Assembly: GCA_025963195.1 (NCBI GenBank)
Contig: JAOPVF010000368.1
Coordinates: forward strand, 1-53,173
Reading direction: 5' to 3'
From: Mycobacterium sp.
GTDB lineage: Bacteria; Actinomycetota; Actinomycetes; Mycobacteriales; Mycobacteriaceae
DNA length: 53,173 bases
Below the pieces are notes generated by a model that did no database searches, had not been told where the DNA came from, and was given only the letters and a program-made list of their open reading frames with translations. Of this stretch, positions 9,060 through 21,020 are shown one piece after another. Every line of letters starts with the position of its first letter. The stretch's first letter is position 1. A program made the position numbers and the translations under genes.

Positions 9060-10478
9060 CTAGTGGTCGTCCTCGCCGATCCGGTGCACGTGGATCAGGT
9101 TGGTCGAGCCTACTGTGCCGGGTGGGGCGCCTGCGACGATGACCACGAGGTCCCCACGCTTGTACCGGCCCAGGGCCAGCAGCGACTCGTCGACCTGGCG
9201 GATCATCCCGTCGGTGGTATCGATGTGCGGCACGATGAACGTCTCGGTGCCCCAGGTCAGCGCGAGCTGACTGCGGACCTCGGGCAGCGGCGTGAAAGCC
9301 AGCAACGGCAGCGGGGTGTGCAGCCGGGCAAGGCGTCGCAGGGTGTCCCCGGACTGGGTGAATGCCACCAGAGCCTTGGCGTCGAGGCGTTCGCCGATGT
9401 CACGGGCGGCGTACGAGATGACGCCCCGCTTGGTGCGCGGCACGTGGGTCAGCGGCGGCGCCGTGGTGGAATTGTCCTCGACGGCGGTGACGATGCGGGC
9501 CATCGTCCTGACCGCCTCCAGCGGATACTTGCCGACCGACGTCTCGCCGGAGAGCATCACCGCATCGGCGCCGTCCAGCACCGCGTTGGCGACGTCGGAC
9601 GCCTCGGCGCGGGTGGGCCGCGAGTTCTCGATCATCGATTCCAGCATCTGGGTGGCCACGATGACGGGCTTGGCGTTCTCCCTTGCCATCTGGATGACCC
9701 GCTTCTGAACCAGCGGCACCTCCTCGAGCGGCAGTTCGACGCCAAGGTCGCCGCGGGCGACCATGATGGCGTCGAATGCCAGCACGATGGCCTCCAGGTT
9801 GTCGATCGCCTCGGGCTTCTCCAGCTTGGCGATGACGGGAACGCGCCTGCCGACCCGGTCCATCACCTCGTGGACCAACTCGATGTCGGACGGCGACCGC
9901 ACGAACGACAGCGCGACCAGGTCCACGCCCAGGCGCAGCGCGAACTCGAGGTCCTCGACGTCCTTCTCGGACAGCGCGGGGGCCGAGACGTTCATGCCCG
10001 GCAGCGACATGCCCTTGTTGTTGCTGACCTTGCCGCCCTCGGTGACCGAGCAGACGACGTCGTTGCCGTCGATGTGCTCGACGACCAGCCCGATGTTGCC
10101 GTCGTCGACGAGGACCCGGTCGCCGGGCGAGGCGTCCTGGGCCAGTCGCTTATAAGTGGTCGACACGCGGTCGTGCGTGCCCTCGAAGTCCTCGACGGTG
10201 ATCCGCACCGTCTCGCCTGCCACCCAGACCGTCGGGCCGTCGGCGAACCTGCCGAGCCGGATCTTGGGGCCCTGGAGGTCGGCCATGATGCCGACGGCGC
10301 GGCCGGTGCTATCCGATGCGGCGCGCACCAGCTTGTAGTTGGATTCGTGGTCGGCGTAGTCGCCATGGCTGAAATTGAGTCTCGCGACGTCCATGCCCGC
10401 CTCGACCAGGGCCTTCACCATTTCATCGGTGGAGGTGACGGGGCCAAGCGTACAGACGATCTTTCCGCGTCTAGTCAC
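9060..10478 (-). CDS. pyk: pyruvate kinase
   Basis: RRGKIVCTLGP, MDVARLNFSHG and MVARGDLGVELPLEEVPLVQK motifs. Confidence 0.98.
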   Translation of the reverse strand: MTRRGKIVCTLGPVTSTDEMVKALVEAGMDVARLNFSHGDYADHESNYKLVRAASDSTGRAVGIMADLQGPKIRLGRFADGPTVWVAGETVRITVEDFEGTHDRVSTTYKRLAQDASPGDRVLVDDGNIGLVVEHIDGNDVVCSVTEGGKVSNNKGMSLPGMNVSAPALSEKDVEDLEFALRLGVDLVALSFVRSPSDIELVHEVMDRVGRRVPVIAKLEKPEAIDNLEAIVLAFDAIMVARGDLGVELPLEEVPLVQKRVIQMARENAKPVIVATQMLESMIENSRPTRAEASDVANAVLDGADAVMLSGETSVGKYPLEAVRTMARIVTAVEDNSTTAPPLTHVPRTKRGVISYAARDIGERLDAKALVAFTQSGDTLRRLARLHTPLPLLAFTPLPEVRSQLALTWGTETFIVPHIDTTDGMIRQVDESLLALGRYKRGDLVVIVAGAPPGTVGSTNLIHVHRIGEDDH

Positions 10479-10501
10479 GGAAACTCAGCATAGTCGTAAT
10501 C

Positions 10502-10516
10502 GATTCAGACGACGAT

Positions 10517-10525
<9 letters not shown>
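10502..10525. repeat. perfect 12-bp tandem duplication (GATTCAGACGAC x2) spanning the gltD stop codon
   Basis: read directly from the sequence. Confidence 0.9.
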
Positions 10526-12011
<1,486 letters not shown>

Positions 12012-12019
<8 letters not shown>

Positions 12020-15000
12020 GGCTCGCCTCCATGATCGCGGTGTCCACGTCGCGCCCCTCGGCCTTCGCCATCCGGGTGGCCTGCAGGACACGCTGGTAGT
12101 CGGTGGGCATGATCTTGGTGAATTGTCCACTGCGCCTGGGCCAGTCGGACAACAATGACTTGGCCAACGTGCTCCCGGTGAGCTTGGAGTGCCGCGCGAC
12201 GACCTCGTGCAGCCACACCAGGTCCTCGGGTTCGAGCCGCTGCAGTTCGACCATCTCGGTGTTGACCGTGGCCGGGTCGATGCCGAGCACGAACGCGATG
12301 CCACCCGACATGCCGGCGGCCATGTTGCGGCCCGTCTTGCCGAGAACCACCACGCGCCCGCCGGTCATGTACTCGCAGGCGTGGTCGCCGACGCCCTCGA
12401 CGACGGCCAACGCGCCGGAGTTGCGGGCACAGAACCGTTCGCCGACCCGCCCCCGTAGGAACACCTCTCCGGACGTGGCACCGAAGACGAGGGTGTTGCC
12501 CGCGATCACGTTGTCCTCGGGCAGGAACAGCACGTCGTCGTCCGGCCTGACGATCACCCGGCCGCCCGAAAGCCCCTTGCCGACATAGTCGTTGGCGTCA
12601 CCGATGAGTTCCAACGTGACACCCGGCGGGAGGAACGCGCCGAGCGATTGTCCCGCGGAGCCCGTCAGCGTGACGTGGATGGTGTCATCGAGCAGCCCCT
12701 GTCCCCCGTACCTACGGGTGACCTCGGCGCCCAGCAAGGTGCCGACGGTGCGGTTGACGTTGCGCACCGGCAACTCCAGCCGCACCGGCCGGGCGTCCTC
12801 GAGGGCTCCCTCGGCCAACGCGATGATGGTCTGGTCCAGTGCGTGCTCCAAGGCGTGGTCCTGGTCGCGCAGCCTGCGCCGCTGGGTGAGCTGCGCGCCG
12901 TGCGCGTCCTTGGGGGTCGCAAAGATGGGCGTCAGGTCCAGTCCGCGGCTCTTCCAGTGCGCGATGCCCGGGGCGGTGTCGAGCACGTCGACCTGGCCGA
13001 CGGCCTCGTCGATACTGCGGAACCCCAACTCCGCCAGATACTTCCGGACGTCCTCGGCGATGAACCGGAAGAAGTTCTCCACGAATTCCGGCTTGCCGTT
13101 GAACCGGGCCCGCAGCTCGGGGTTCTGAGTCGCCACGCCGACTGGGCAGGTGTCGAGGTGGCATACCCGCATCATGATGCAGCCGGCCACCACCAGCGGG
13201 GCCGTTGCGAAGCCATACTCCTCGGCGCCGAGCAACGCCGCGACGACGACGTCGCGTGCGGTGCGCATGCCGCCGTCGCACTGCACGGTGATCCGGTCGC
13301 GAAGACCGTTCAGCATCAACGTCTGCTGGGTGTCTGCGAGTCCGATCTCCCACGGGGCACCGGCATGCTTCAACGACGTGAGCGGCGCCGCGCCGGTCCC
13401 GCCGTCGTAACCCGAGATGAGCACCACGTCGGCGTGCGCCTTCGACACGCCCGCCGCGACGGTCCCGACGCCGACCGAGCTGACCAACTTGACGTGGATC
13501 CGCGCCTGCGAGTTCGCGTTCTTCAGGTCGTGGATCAGTTGCGCCAGATCCTCGATCGAGTAGATGTCGTGGTGCGGCGGCGGGCTTATCAGCCCGACCC
13601 CGGGTGTGGAGTGTCGCGTCTTGGCGATGTTCGGATACACCTTGTAGCCGGGCAGCTGTCCGCCCTCGCCGGGCTTGGCGCCCTGCGCCATCTTGATCTG
13701 GATGTCGGTGGCGTTGACCAGGTAGTCGCTGGTGACGCCGAATCGTCCCGACGCCACCTGCTTGACGGCGCTGCGCCGGCGCGGGTCGTAGAGCCGGTCG
13801 GTATCTTCGCCTCCCTCGCCACTATTCGAGCGCCCGCCGAGCTCGTTCATGGCGATCGCCATGGTCTCGTGCGCCTCGGCGGAGATGGAGCCATAACTCA
13901 TGGCGCCGGTGTTGAACCGGGTGAGGATGGCCTCGACCGGTTCCACCTCGTCCAGCGGCACGGGCGGGCGCACACCGGTCTTCAATTCGAAGAGCCCACG
14001 CAGTGCGCCGCCGTCGCGGGTCAGGCGGTCCACCTCGTCGGAGTACTGCGCGAAGACGTCGTGACGGCCGGTGCGCGTCGAATGCTGAAGCAGAAAGACC
14101 ACTTCCGGGGTGAACAGGTGCAGTTCCCCCTCCCGCCGGAAGGCGTACTCGCCACCGACTTCGAGCCTGCGGTGTACGCGCTCGGTTGGGTTCTCCGGGT
14201 AGGCCCTGCGGTGCCGCAGCTTGACCTCCTCGGCCAGGACGTCGAGGCCGACGCCGCCGAGTTGGGTTGGCGTGCCTGCGAAGTACTCATCGACCACGTC
14301 GCGGTCGATTCCGATGGCCTCGAAGGCCTGAGCGCCGGTGTAGGAGGCGACGGTCGAGATGCCCATCTTGCTCATCACCTTCATCACACCCTTGCCGAGC
14401 GCCTTGAGGTAGTTGCGCACGGCCGTGGCCGGTTCGATGCCGGTCAGCTCGCCCTCGCGGACCAGGTCTTCGATGGACTCGAAGGCAAGATAGGGGTTCA
14501 CCGCGGCGGCACCGAAGCCGATCAGCATCGCGATGTGGTGCACCTCGCGTGCGTCACCGCTCTCCACCACCAGCCCGACCGTGGTGCGCTCCTTGGTGCG
14601 GACCAGATGGTGGTGCACCGCCGACACGGCCAGCAGCGACGGGATCGGCGCCTTGGTGTGGTCTGAGTCACGGTCGGAGATGACCAGCGTCCGTGCGCCT
14701 TTCGCGATCGCCTCGCAGGCGCGGATGCGCAAGTCGTCCAATGCCTCGCCAAGGCCCTCGCCGCCGCGTTCGACGTCGTAGAGCGCCCGAAGCACCGTCG
14801 TCTTGAGGCCGGGTTGCTCGCCGTCGTCGTTGATGTGGACGATCTTGCTCAGTTCGTCGTTGTCGAGTACCGGCCAAGCCAGCTTGATCTGCCGGCACGA
14901 CGCGGCGGACGGTTCCAGCAGGTTGTGTTCGGGCCCCATCACCCGGGCCATGGAGGTCACGACGGCTTCGCGGATCGCGTCGAGGGGTGGGTTGGTGACC

Positions 15001-16568
15001 TGGGCGAAGAGCTCGACGAAGTAGTCGTAGAGCAGTCGCGACCGTTGTGAGAGCACCGCCGTCGGGGTGTCGGTTCCCATCGAGCCCAACGGCTCCGCGC
15101 CCGAGGCGGCCATGGGGGTGAGCAGGATTCGGAGCTCCTCCTCGGTGTAGCCGAAGGAGATTTGCCTGCGCACCACCGAATCGTGGTTGGGCTGCACCCG
15201 GACCCGGTCGGGCAGCGTCTTGAGATCGAGCAGGCCCGAGTGCAGCCATTCGTCGTACGGTTCGGCCCGTGCCAGCTCGTCCTTGACCTCGTCGTCGGAC
15301 ACGATCCGGCCGGCGGCGGTGTCGATCAGGAACATCCGCCCCGGCTCCAGACGGCCCTTGGCCACGATCTCGGCCGACGGCACGTCCAGCACTCCGGTCT
15401 CGCTGGCGAGGATGATCCGGTCGTCGATGGTGCGCCACCAGCGTCCTGGCCGTAACCCGTTGCGGTCCAAGACGGCTCCGACGACGGTGCCGTCGGTGAA
15501 GGTGACGCACGCCGGTCCGTCCCACGGCTCCATCAGGGAGGCATGGAACTGCCAGAACGCGCGCCGCTCGGGATCCATCGTGGCGTTGTTCTCCCACGCC
15601 TCGGGGATCATCATGAGCACGGCATGGGGCAGGCTGCGGCCGCCAAGGTGCAGCAGTTCGAGCACCTGGTCGAAGGCCGTGGAGTCCGAAGACCCCGGGG
15701 GACAGACCGGCGACAGACGGCTCAGGTCGCCAGGGATGCGGGTGCTGGCCAGCATCGCCTCGCGCGCGTGCATCCGGTTGCGGTTGCCGCGCACGGTGTT
15801 GATCTCGCCGTTGTGCGCAACGAAGCGGAACGGGTGGGCCAGCGGCCATGACGGAAACGTGTTGGTGGAGAAGCGGCTGTGCACGATCGCGATGGCGCTC
15901 CGGCAGCGTTCGTCACGAAGGTCCGGGAAGAAGCGCGGCAGTTGCATCGTCGTGAGCATGCCCTTGTAGGTCATGGTCCGGCTGGACAGCGACGGAAAGT
16001 ACACCTCGCCGGCTTCGGCGCGCTTGCGCAGCGGGTACACCATGCGGTCGAGGTCGACGCCGGCAGCCCGGTGGCCGTCGTGTTCCGGTGCGGCGACGAA
16101 CAGTTGGGTCATGTGGGGCATACAACCGAGCGCGGTCGTCCCGATGTCGGCCCCCTCGGGGTCGATGGGTACCTCGCGCCAGCCCAGCACCTCGAGGCCC
16201 TCCTCGGCGGCGATGCTCTCGACGCTGGCACGGGCGGCTCCGCGTGCGACGGGATCGCTTGGCAGGAAACAGATTCCGGCCGCGAAGGTGTTCTCGCCGT
16301 CGCGAGAGGTTCGAGGCAGATCGAAGTCGACGACGTCGCGCAGCAGGTCGACCGGAAGCTGCAGCAGAATGCCCGCGCCGTCACCGCTATTGGGTTCGGC
16401 GCCCGCTGCTCCGCGGTGTTCGAGGTGCTCGAGGGCCGTCAGTCCGTCGGCAACGATGGCGTGCGAACGGCGGCCTTGAATGTCGGTGATCATCGCGACG
16501 CCACAGGAATCTGATTCGCGCTCGGGGTCGTAGAGACCCTGCGCATCGGGCAATGCCGAGAACAGCAT
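12012..16568 (-). CDS. gltB: glutamate synthase large subunit
   Basis: 1518 aa; [16 protein letters not shown]-terminal amidotransferase, [12 protein letters not shown], and C-terminal GXGXG domain. Confidence 0.98.
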
Positions 16569-16651
16569 TGGGGTGTACCTCCGCAGTCCGGAAACGATCT
16601 TCGCGGGACTGCAGCGGCCCGAAGTTCGAGTGTATCAGCGGACTTGCTGGA

Positions 16652-17065
16652 CTACCCGTCGATTAGTGTCGGGACCAGCGGGAACCCCGGCCAGTTGCGG
16701 ACCACTGTCCAGACGAGCGCCAATACGCCGATGGTGATCGTCGCGGGGATCGGCATCAGGCGTTGGCCGCGGCGCCACCGCATCAGTAGCCAGAGTGCCA
16801 GCAGCGGGAGTCCAACGACCAGGAACACGTTGTCGACGATCGCGGCCCCGATGTCACCGTGCAGCAGGTCGTGCGTCATCCGAAGTCCGCCGCACGCCGG
16901 GCAATTCCAGCCGGTCGCCAATTTGAACGGACATCCAGGAAACAGGAATCCCTGCCGGTGCGGGTCACTCAGTCCGACGTAGGCCAGCCCGCCGACGAAC
17001 ACCGCGCCGGTACCGAGTGTGCCCAACAGCGGACCGCGGGCGTTGCTGGTGGCGCTAGGTGCCAT
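16652..17065 (-). CDS. DUF2752 membrane protein
   Basis: FPGCPFKLATGWNCPACGGLRMTHDLLHGD motif. Confidence 0.85.
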   Translation of the reverse strand: MAPSATSNARGPLLGTLGTGAVFVGGLAYVGLSDPHRQGFLFPGCPFKLATGWNCPACGGLRMTHDLLHGDIGAAIVDNVFLVVGLPLLALWLLMRWRRGQRLMPIPATITIGVLALVWTVVRNWPGFPLVPTLIDG

Positions 17066-17504
17066 CGCGGAGCGGACGGTTCTGCGGATCGCGTACCTTG
17101 TCGCCGAGGATCATGACGGCGTCGATGATGCCCCAGATGATCGCACCGATCCCGCAGGTGAAGAGGCCGACCAGTAGCTGGGCGACGCCGAGACCGGTGT
17201 AGCCGAGGTAGATGCGCCCGATGCCCACCAGGCCGAACAGTCCGAGCAGCTGCAGCAGGCCCGCGACCACCTTGGACTTCTCCGACAGCGGCTCGCCGGT
17301 CAGGGGATGGCGACCGTATGGCGCCGACGGGTCGTAGAAGGACTGAAATGGTGGCGGCGGGTACTGGGATGGGAACGGCGGCGGGTAGCCCGATGGTGGC
17401 TGCTGGGGCTGGTATCCCGGAGCTGGTTGCTCGGGCGGAAGAGGCGCAGACGGTGTCCAGTCTTCTCTCCCCCCGAACTGCGGCTCCGTCATGCCGTTCA
17501 GCAT
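17055..17504 (-). CDS. TM2 domain membrane protein
   Basis: Pro-rich N-terminus then FGLVGIGRIYLGYTGLGVAQLLVGLFTCGIGAIIWGIIDAVMIL. Confidence 0.88.
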   Translation of the reverse strand: MLNGMTEPQFGGREDWTPSAPLPPEQPAPGYQPQQPPSGYPPPFPSQYPPPPFQSFYDPSAPYGRHPLTGEPLSEKSKVVAGLLQLLGLFGLVGIGRIYLGYTGLGVAQLLVGLFTCGIGAIIWGIIDAVMILGDKVRDPQNRPLRDGT

Positions 17505-17526
17505 GCCAGAACCTTCGACTCGTCAG

Positions 17527-17856
17527 CCAGGGCGGAGGTTCGTCGTCCGGGCCATTCGGCGACCGTGAGCGCGACCTTTCGAGGGCGAGGCGTTCGGAAT
17601 CTCGCCGACGTTCGGCGGCGCGTCGGCTGGCGGTGTCCTCGGCCCTCCACTGCTGTCGTCTCGGCATCATCACGCTGCGCATCGGATGCGGCTCCAGCTG
17701 TGTGACGGTCAGCGAGTCACCCGTCGACGTCGACAGCACGGGGAAGTAGAGGCTGCCTCCCGGCTTGGTGGTGTAGGTGTGCCCGGTCGGCGCGGTCCAG
17801 ATGACCGTCCCGTCGCCGAGTTGGCGGTCGCTCCAGCCGTTCGCCCCGACGCAGAA
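17527..17856 (-). pseudogene. C-terminal remnant of a 13E12-repeat/DUF222 HNH-endonuclease family gene
   Basis: Translation FCVGANGWSDRQLGDGTVIWTAPTGHTYTTKPGGSLYFPVL...RSVMMPRRQQWRAEDTASRRAAERR...DDEPPPW resembles the 13E12 C-terminus; no DUF222 or HNH core upstream. Confidence 0.65.
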
Positions 17857-18033
17857 GGTAGGCGTCGACCCCGGGCGTAGTGTCCGGGATTCCGCCGGGT
17901 CTATTTCGCGGGGCCGCGAGGCGACCTCGGCAGAAATCGCCTCCATCGTGTCCATCAGAAGGAACTCGCACTCGGTGTCGGGCTCCCGCTTGCGGCGGTC
18001 CCACACCCCGCGGATGGTGCTCTGCCGACGGCT

Positions 18034-20229
18034 TCAGCCGCGACGTCTCCACCATCGTGCGCGCGGCGGCTCAGTGACGGGCTGGGCGACAGGCGCGGGC
18101 TCAGCCGCAACCTCCTCAGCCACGGCTTCGGCCTCCTCGGCCCCTTCAGCTGCTGCCTCGTGCACCTCGGGCGCGTCCTGCTCAGCAGCCACGACCTCAT
18201 CACCCTCGACCGAACCCAAACCCTCCTCGGGCTCGGCGGCGTCGGCAGGGTCAGCTCCGTCAGACTCGGGCTCGGCGGCTTCTGCAGGCTCCGACTCGGC
18301 GACCACGGGCTCGGGTTCGTCGGCTGGCTCTGGATCGGACTCAGCAGACTCGCTTTCGGCGGCAACGTCCGCAGCCACGGCTTCGGCCTGCTCGGCACCC
18401 TCGACCGCGGCCTCGTGCACCTCGGGCGCGTCCTGCTCAGCAGCCACGACCTCATCACCCTCGACCGAACCCAAACCCTCCTCGGACTCAGCGGCGTCGG
18501 AAGGCTCCGCGTCGGAAGGCTCAGGCTCCGCCGCGACCTCGTCGGCCACGGCTTCCGCCTGCTCGGCACCCTCTACCGCGGCCTCGTGCACCTCGGGCGC
18601 ATCCTGCTCAGCAGCCACGACCTCATCACCCTCGACCGAACCCAAACCCTCCTCGCGCTCGGCGTCATCGGAAGGCTCCGCGTCGGAAGGCTCAGGCTCC
18701 GCCGCGACCTCGTCGGCCACGGCTTCGGCCTGCTCGGCACCCTCTACCGCGGCCTCGTGCACCTCGGGCACATCCTGCTCAGCAGCCACGACCTCGTCAC
18801 CCTCGACCGCACCAAGACCCTCCTCGGGCTCGGCGGCGGCGTCAGTCACGGACTCGGCGGCCTCGGCAGGCTCAGCCTCTGGCTCGCTCTCGGCCTCGAC
18901 GGCTTCTGGCTCGTTCTCGGCTTCGTCGGGCTCGTCTTCGTCTTCGGCTTCGTCGGGCTCGCTGGCTTCGGACTCGATCGCTTCCTCGGCGGCCTCGACC
19001 GCCTCCGCTTCGTCGTCCTCTTCGCGCTCGTCCTCGGTCTCGGCGGCGAGTTCCTCGGCCTGCTCGGACATCGGCCCGGACTCGGCAACCACCGGCTCCG
19101 CAGCTTCGACATCGTCATCGTCGACCTCGTCGTCTTCGTCAGACTCGGACTCGAACTCCTCGCCAGCCTCCGCAGGCTTGTCTGCGGCGACGGGTTCCTC
19201 CGCTACGCCACCGGTTCCGTCGTCAGCAGCCGAGGCACCGCCGCCTCCGCCTGCGTCAGCGCGCTCGTCCTCCGCCCCCGCCACCGTCGCCGCGGCGACC
19301 ACGCCACTGGTGGCCGCAACTGCGACGAGCTCCTCGCCGATCTCGTCGATCGGCGACTCCTCGTCGTCGTTGCCCTTCAAGGACTCGGGATCTTCTCGAC
19401 CCTTCGGCGCGACCATGATGTAGACGACCGCCGCGATGAACACGAACGTCGAGGTGAACGTGTTGATCCGGATCCCAGCGATGTGGGTGGCCATGTCGCT
19501 GCGCATCAGCTCGACCCAGAATCTGCCGACGCAGTACCCCGCGACGTACAGCGCGAACAGCCGGCCGTGACCGATCTTGAAGCGGCGGTCGACGTAGATG
19601 AGCACCGCGAAAACCAGCAGGTTCCAGAGCAATTCGTACAGGAACGTCGGATGGACCACCTCGACGAGCTGCCCCGTCGACACGCCGTTGAGCGAGTCGA
19701 GCACCCCGGCGGAGTTGCGCCGTTCGTAGATCTCCAGGCCCCACGGCAGCGTCGTCGCGCGCCCATAGAGTTCCTGGTTGAAGTAGTTGCCGAGGCGGCC
19801 GATCGCCTGCGCCAGCACGATGCCGGGGGCGATCGCGTCGCCGAAGGCGGGCAGCGGGATGCCGCGGGTGCGGCATCCGATCCACGCGCCGACGCCGCCG
19901 AGGGCCACCGCGCCCCAGATGCCGAGACCGCCGTCCCAAATCCGAAGGGCCGCACCGAGTCCCGCGCCGTCGTCGCCGAAGTACGTCCGCCAGTCGGTCA
20001 TGACGTGATAGAGCCGGCCGCCGATCAGGCCGAACGGAACCGCCCACAGCGCGATGTCGTAGATGACGCCGGCCTGACCACCACGGGCGACCCAACGACG
20101 GTCACCGACGATCAGCGCGGCGACGATCCCGACGATGATGCAGAGCGCATAGGCCCGCAGCGGCACCGGACCGAGATGCCACACACCCTGGGCCGGGCTC
20201 GGGATGTAGGCGAGTACCGATGTCGTCAC
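18034..20229 (-). CDS. lgt: prolipoprotein diacylglyceryl transferase with about 440-aa acidic, repetitive C-terminal extension
   Basis: Lgt core (GLIGGRLYHVMTDW, AQAIGRLGNYFNQELYGR); downstream of trpA as in other actinobacteria. Confidence 0.95.
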   Translation of the reverse strand: MTTSVLAYIPSPAQGVWHLGPVPLRAYALCIIVGIVAALIVGDRRWVARGGQAGVIYDIALWAVPFGLIGGRLYHVMTDWRTYFGDDGAGLGAALRIWDGGLGIWGAVALGGVGAWIGCRTRGIPLPAFGDAIAPGIVLAQAIGRLGNYFNQELYGRATTLPWGLEIYERRNSAGVLDSLNGVSTGQLVEVVHPTFLYELLWNLLVFAVLIYVDRRFKIGHGRLFALYVAGYCVGRFWVELMRSDMATHIAGIRINTFTSTFVFIAAVVYIMVAPKGREDPESLKGNDDEESPIDEIGEELVAVAATSGVVAAATVAGAEDERADAGGGGGASAADDGTGGVAEEPVAADKPAEAGEEFESESDEDDEVDDDDVEAAEPVVAESGPMSEQAEELAAETEDEREEDDEAEAVEAAEEAIESEASEPDEAEDEDEPDEAENEPEAVEAESEPEAEPAEAAESVTDAAAEPEEGLGAVEGDEVVAAEQDVPEVHEAAVEGAEQAEAVADEVAAEPEPSDAEPSDDAEREEGLGSVEGDEVVAAEQDAPEVHEAAVEGAEQAEAVADEVAAEPEPSDAEPSDAAESEEGLGSVEGDEVVAAEQDAPEVHEAAVEGAEQAEAVAADVAAESESAESDPEPADEPEPVVAESEPAEAAEPESDGADPADAAEPEEGLGSVEGDEVVAAEQDAPEVHEAAAEGAEEAEAVAEEVAAEPAPVAQPVTEPPRARWWRRRG
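18155..18830 (-). repeat. in-frame repeats in the lgt tail, four copies of a unit encoding EEGLGSVEGDEVVAAEQDAPEVHEAAVEG
   Basis: GCCTCGTGCACCTCGGG recurs at 18155, 18410, 18581 and 18752; spacings 255, 171 and 171 bp, all multiples of 3. Confidence 0.9.
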
Positions 20230-21020
20230 GCTGTAATCCTCTGTCGCACTCCGTCGGCCAACTCTTCGGTCAACGCCCGCACGGCGGGGATGCCGTCACT
20301 CAACGCCGACACAAGCGCCGACCCGACGATGACTCCGTCGGCATAGGCACCGATCTGCGCGGCCTGTTCGCGTGACCGCACGCCAAGCCCGACGCCGACC
20401 GGAATGTCGGAGACCGCCTTGACGCGCGCAACCAGTTCGGGCGCGGCGTCGGACACCGCATCGCGGGCACCCGTCACGCCCATCGTCGACGCGGCGTAGA
20501 CGAATCCGCGCGACGCCTCGACGGTGGTGACTAGCCGTTCGGGGGTGGAGGACGGCGCAACCAGGAAGATCCGGTCCAGACCGTGCGCATCGGACACCTG
20601 AATCCACTCGTCGGCCTCGTCGACGATCAGGTCGGGGGTGATCAGGCCGTGGCCGCCCGCCGATGCGAGGTCTCGCGCGAACGCGTCGACGCCCCACTTC
20701 AGGACGGGGTTCCAGTAGGTCATCACCACGGCATGGCCACCGGCCTTGCTGATCGCCTCGACCGCGGTCAACGCGTCCCGGACCCGGACGCCACCCTGTA
20801 GGGCGACGTTCGTTGCTGCTGCGATGGTCGGCCCGTCCATCCCAGGATCCGAGTAGGCGATGCCCACTTCGATGATGTCGCAACCGGATTCGACCATCGC
20901 CACCATCGCCGAGATCGACGTCGCGACGTCGGGGAAACCCGTTGGCAGGTAGCCGATCAGCGCCGAGCGGTTCTCCGCGCGGCACGTATCGAACAGTCCG
21001 GCCAGCCGGCTGGTCGTCAT
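20226..21020 (-). CDS. trpA: tryptophan synthase alpha subunit
   Basis: [31 protein letters not shown] motifs. Confidence 0.96.
   Translation of the reverse strand: MTTSRLAGLFDTCRAENRSALIGYLPTGFPDVATSISAMVAMVESGCDIIEVGIAYSDPGMDGPTIAAATNVALQGGVRVRDALTAVEAISKAGGHAVVMTYWNPVLKWGVDAFARDLASAGGHGLITPDLIVDEADEWIQVSDAHGLDRIFLVAPSSTPERLVTTVEASRGFVYAASTMGVTGARDAVSDAAPELVARVKAVSDIPVGVGLGVRSREQAAQIGAYADGVIVGSALVSALSDGIPAVRALTEELADGVRQRITA

Noticed and set aside
7746-10493. 915-aa plus-strand ORF
   Set aside because: Antisense to tesB and pyk, which have clear family motifs; the translation is low-complexity (RDVHARQRH style) typical of GC-rich shadow ORFs.
12648-14666. 672-aa plus-strand ORF opposite gltB
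   Set aside because: Antisense to conserved gltB sequence; composition is typical of a shadow frame.
18155-18830. Regularly spaced repeats considered as a CRISPR array
   Set aside because: Units are 171-255 bp, in frame with lgt, the intervening sequence is also repetitive, and no cas genes are present.
18160-20346. 728-aa plus-strand ORF rich in LGL/GRVL repeats, and the 548-aa Ser/Ala-rich ORF at 17777-19423
   Set aside because: Antisense frames of the lgt tail repeats; their repeats mirror the acidic repeats on the minus strand and no family motif is visible.
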